Shown: one piece after another, positions 15,438 to 16,813 of the stretch
How the letters are laid out: every line of letters begins with the position of its first letter
Numbering within the stretch: position 1 is the stretch's first letter
Notes under the pieces: model-generated
Database searches by the model: none
Told to the model about the DNA's origin: nothing
What the model saw: the letters and a program-made list of their open reading frames with translations, nothing else
NCBI GenBank assembly: GCA_016839905.1
Contig: JAEOTJ010000327.1
Location: forward strand, 1 to 16,813
Source: Promethearchaeota archaeon
GTDB lineage: Archaea; Asgardarchaeota; Lokiarchaeia; Sigynarchaeales; SOKP01
Direction: 5' to 3'
Length of the DNA stretch: 16,813 bases
Made by a program: the position numbers and the translations under genes

Positions 15438-15730
15438 AGTTTTAATGATTCCCTTTCTTTATTTATTTCTTTTATAAAATCTTTAATGTTAATTTGATTT
15501 TTTGGTTTTATTTTATAAGTTTTTGGTTTAACGATTCCATTTTTTTCTAATATTTCCCTTTGTTCAAGGAAATTTAAAGATCTCCATATAAAATTTATTT
15601 TTGAACGATTAGAGGACTCAATTGATAAGCATCTTCTAATTCTTTTAGTATTAACCATATTTATTTTGTTTTTTATTAATTTATTTATTGCTTCAAGTGT
15701 TTCTTCCAAGTTTTTTAAAAAAAAGTCCAT
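15434..15730 (-). CDS. Small winged-helix-like protein
   Basis: A 98-residue basic protein. Residues 1-22 form an amphipathic helix. Residues 24-75 look like a winged helix: helices around NTKRIRRCL and SKINFIWRSLNFLEQREILE, then a short wing, NGIVKPKTYKI. The C-terminus (79-98) is a charged helix. It could be a DNA-binding regulator or a partner of the winged-helix-rich neighbour. Its stop codon shares TTAA with the stop of the 908-residue gene on the other strand, so the two 3' ends are antisense. Upstream lie a TATA box at 15849-15856 and an unusual leader with a G8 run just before the start. Confidence 0.6.
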   Translation of the reverse strand: MDFFLKNLEETLEAINKLIKNKINMVNTKRIRRCLSIESSNRSKINFIWRSLNFLEQREILEKNGIVKPKTYKIKPKNQINIKDFIKEINKERESLKL

Positions 15731-15741
15731 TATTTATAAAA

Positions 15742-15801
15742 CCCCCCCCTTATTAAAGGTATTACTTTTTTTTTTTTTAACTCAAACAATATTAATAGGG
15801 G
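15742..15801 (-). promoter_or_regulatory. Leader with G8 tract and complementary C-rich arm
   Basis: On the minus strand CCCCTATTAA (15792-15801) can pair with TTAATAAGGGG (15746-15756) with a single bulged base, enclosing an A13 tract. The pairing would hide half of a G8 run (15742-15749) that lies 11 bases before ATG 15730 and could act as a purine-rich ribosome site. Regulation by folding or tract-length change is inference. Confidence 0.35.
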
Positions 15802-15848
15802 TATTAAGAATTATTCAATTTCTAGTGAATAAATTTAAGCAACATAAG

Positions 15849-15856
15849 TATATAAA
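15849..15856 (-). promoter_or_regulatory. TATA box for the small winged-helix-like gene
   Basis: The minus strand reads TTTATATA, preceded by an A/G-rich BRE-like stretch (AAAAAAGG). RNA would start near 15825, leaving a leader of about 95 bases before ATG 15730. Confidence 0.45.
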
Positions 15857-16081
15857 CCTTTTTTCTCAAAAAAAAACTTAAGTCGAAAGATTAAAGTAAA
15901 TTAAGATTTAGATTTAAGCGTAAGAAATTATTAATATTTTTATCCAGAATTAAGTTATAGAGAAAATGGGATTTTTGACTCTCCTTACTAAAAAAAAAAA
16001 GACTTTTACATATATAGGATATATATTTATATTAACATGTTATTAAAACTAGTAAAACTTACCTAATCTTATTTAAAATTA

Positions 16082-16095
16082 TCAAGAAATCTTGA
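16082..16095 (-). repeat. Inverted repeat just after the tnpB remnant
   Basis: TCAAGA and TCTTGA flank two bases, 5 bases beyond the tnpB stop on the minus strand. In IS607/IS605 elements the region around the tnpB 3' end encodes the guide (omega) RNA scaffold and the element's right end, so this may be a relic of that structure. Confidence 0.3.
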
Positions 16096-16099
16096 CAAC

Positions 16100-16249
16100 T
16101 TATGGGTTTAACACCAAACCCTGTATCCCATCATCTGATAGAGAATTTGGGAATGCCTTCTTCATGATGTTATATCCTGCATTCACATCGGCATTAATAA
16201 TCGTTCCATTGTGAGATTTGAATAATCCTCTTTTTTTGAATGATCTCAT
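16100..16249 (-). pseudogene. tnpB: tnpB C-terminal remnant of an IS607-type element
   Basis: The minus strand encodes 49 residues, MRSFKKRGLFKSHNGTIINA followed by DVNAGYNIMKKAFPNSLSDD and GIQGLVLNP, then TAA. This is the conserved C-terminus of TnpB: the KRGLFKS block and the RuvC-III motif NADVNAGYNIM with its catalytic Asp. The rest of TnpB (normally about 400 residues), including the earlier RuvC motifs, is gone. Its ATG overlaps the tnpA stop as TGATG, so a ribosome could in principle restart here, but the product cannot be a nuclease. It is directly joined to a tnpA head, showing an internal deletion. Confidence 0.85.
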
Positions 16250-16584
16250 CAAGCATTTGTAAAAAACTGATTGTGCCTTTCAAATGATATATCAGAAGCA
16301 ATATCACTAAGTAATCCATTCAATTGAATACCATTTGAAAAACACCAATTTTTAAGTATTTGAATTTGATTTTCTAGATCTTTCTTCTGTTTATTTGCAG
16401 AAACTCTTGCATGAGCATTAATCTTTCGTGGAATATCTCTATTAAAAAATGAATATACAGATTCTTCATCAAAATCCCAATATCCCTTAGGTAAACGATT
16501 TGTTTTTATAAATCCATTTTCTTTATATTTATATAATATAGGCTTTGTAATTTGTAATAATTTACAAGCGTCTGACGATTTCAT
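16249..16584 (-). pseudogene. tnpA: Truncated IS607 tnpA (serine recombinase)
   Basis: 111 residues where IS607 TnpA is normally about 200. Residues 1-48 are the MerR-like DNA-binding domain (SSDACKLLQITKPILYKY, then LPKGYWDFDEESVYSFF). The resolvase domain then begins with HARVSANKQKKDLENQI (58-74), where R60 and S62 are the expected active-site Arg and nucleophilic Ser; the usual Tyr before ARVS is His58. It continues through SDIASDISFERHNQFF (93-108) and then stops at TGA 16249. The second half of the recombinase core, with the remaining catalytic Arg residues and the dimer helix, is missing, so it should be inactive for strand exchange. The intact DNA-binding half could still bind element ends. 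Confidence 0.88.
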
Positions 16585-16650
16585 AATAATTATATAAAAA
16601 AGTTGTATATTTAAAAATAGATACTTATGAGATTTTCTAGTTTATTAATC
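16249..16650. other. Left flank of the IS607 remnant
   Basis: About 100 bases separate the tnpA start (16584) from the purH stop (16691). The element's left end must lie in this stretch, but IS607 elements lack terminal inverted repeats and I cannot place the boundary from sequence alone. Confidence 0.25.
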
Positions 16651-16690
16651 CATATTGATATGATAAGATCATTGAATTGTATTGTGAAAT

Positions 16691-16813
16691 TCAATGTCTG
16701 AAAATTCTTTTACCACAAAAAACTAATGAACATCCTAGCTCATCAGCTTTATGAATGATTGTCTCATCCCTAATAGATCCTCCAGGATTAATAATGGCTT
16801 TAGCACCAGCATC
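16691..16813 (-). CDS. purH: Bifunctional AICAR transformylase/IMP cyclohydrolase, C-terminus (partial)
   Basis: The frame enters at the window edge and encodes 40 residues before TGA 16691: [20 protein letters not shown], then [20 protein letters not shown]. This is the diagnostic PurH end (family pattern aGa.aiiqPGGSirD.evi.aaDe.g.amvfTG.RhFrH). PurH uses 10-formyl-THF to formylate AICAR and then closes the ring to IMP, the last two steps of purine synthesis. Most of the gene lies beyond the window. Many archaea use PurP and PurO instead, so a PurH of this type is notable in an archaeal context. FolD, encoded in this window, makes its cofactor. Confidence 0.9.
   Translation of the reverse strand, partial: DAGAKAIINPGGSIRDETIIHKADELGCSLVFCGKRIFRH

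Larger units (their letters stand above)
15731..16099. other. 369-base intergenic region with leader and IS607 right flank
   Basis: It holds the leader and TATA box of the small winged-helix-like gene, an A11 run (15990-16000), several A/T palindromic words (around 16010-16040) and, at 16082-16095, the inverted repeat TCAAGA-AA-TCTTGA just past the tnpB stop. No convincing gene is visible on either strand. Confidence 0.45.
16100..16584 (-). mobile_element. IS607-family element, internally deleted
   Basis: A tnpA head (16249-16584) and a tnpB tail (16100-16249) are fused in the normal IS607 order, with at least the second half of tnpA and most of tnpB removed. The outer boundaries are not resolved; only the coding core is given here. 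It sits immediately downstream of purH. Confidence 0.85.

Noticed and set aside
15732..15739. TTTATAAA directly before ATG 15730 as the promoter of the small winged-helix-like gene
   Set aside because: It is only 2-9 bases from the ATG, so transcription would begin inside the gene; the TTTATATA at 15849-15856 is better placed.
15666..15881. Plus-strand open frame of 71 residues
   Set aside because: Its first part is antisense to the small winged-helix-like gene, and it runs through homopolymer tracts; no start signal or family pattern.
15880..16030. Minus-strand open stretch of about 45 codons ending LNLNLNLL
   Set aside because: No usable start codon, low-complexity composition and an A11 tract; looks like chance openness.
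1..16813. tRNA, rRNA or CRISPR array
   Set aside because: I found no T-arm/acceptor pairing, no rRNA-like conserved blocks and no regularly spaced direct repeats.

Overview
The window is strongly A+T-rich and looks archaeal, most likely from an Asgard (Promethearchaeota, Lokiarchaeia-like) genome. The main reasons are a protein that aligns along its whole length with eukaryotic actin, canonical archaeal TATA boxes (TTTATATA) placed for short-leader or leaderless transcripts, poly-T terminators, and long hypothetical proteins with HEAT-like and winged-helix repeats. The assignment to Asgard archaea is an inference from gene content; there is no rRNA or tRNA here to test it.

Layout. Positions 1-963 hold the tail of an unknown gene and a GRAM/PH-like protein on the plus strand. 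Positions 973-2758 are a minus-strand pair: a small zinc-ribbon membrane protein followed 22 bases later by a membrane-anchored eight-bladed beta-propeller whose cytoplasmic tail is helical and MIT- or TPR-like. Positions 2759-3295 contain a broken small gene (one in-frame TAA). A minus-strand run from 7439 down to 3296 encodes a stand-alone ModE-type winged-helix protein, an actin-related protein with two zinc ribbons spliced into subdomain 3, a surface-anchored prenyltransferase-like alpha-toroid protein and FolD. Diverging from the ModE-type gene is a metallo-beta-lactamase-fold hydrolase, then a four-TM protein with a bPH2-like domain and a poly-T terminator. An IS630-type transposase remnant follows. 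Positions 9607-12523 form a sugar/lipid modification group: a GT4 glycosyltransferase, a SAM methyltransferase and, convergent, a PIG-L/LmbE-type deacetylase. Positions 12711-15730 hold a 908-residue HEAT plus tandem winged-helix protein, convergent with a 98-residue wHTH protein with which it shares a TTAA stop. The end of the window has an internally deleted IS607 element (tnpA head joined to tnpB tail) and the C-terminus of purH.

How the genes may work together. FolD and PurH belong to the same one-carbon/purine economy (10-formyl-THF supply and use). The GT4 + PIG-L pair is the enzyme pair that makes and de-acetylates GlcNAc conjugates in GPI, mycothiol and bacillithiol synthesis. The actin-related protein is the most unusual gene: its nucleotide-binding loops are largely kept, but the residues matching the actin catalytic Gln137 and His161 are Ser and Trp, and about 140 residues with two C4 zinc ribbons interrupt the loop that in F-actin makes longitudinal filament contacts. 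It looks like a non-polymerising or specially regulated actin rather than an ordinary filament former.
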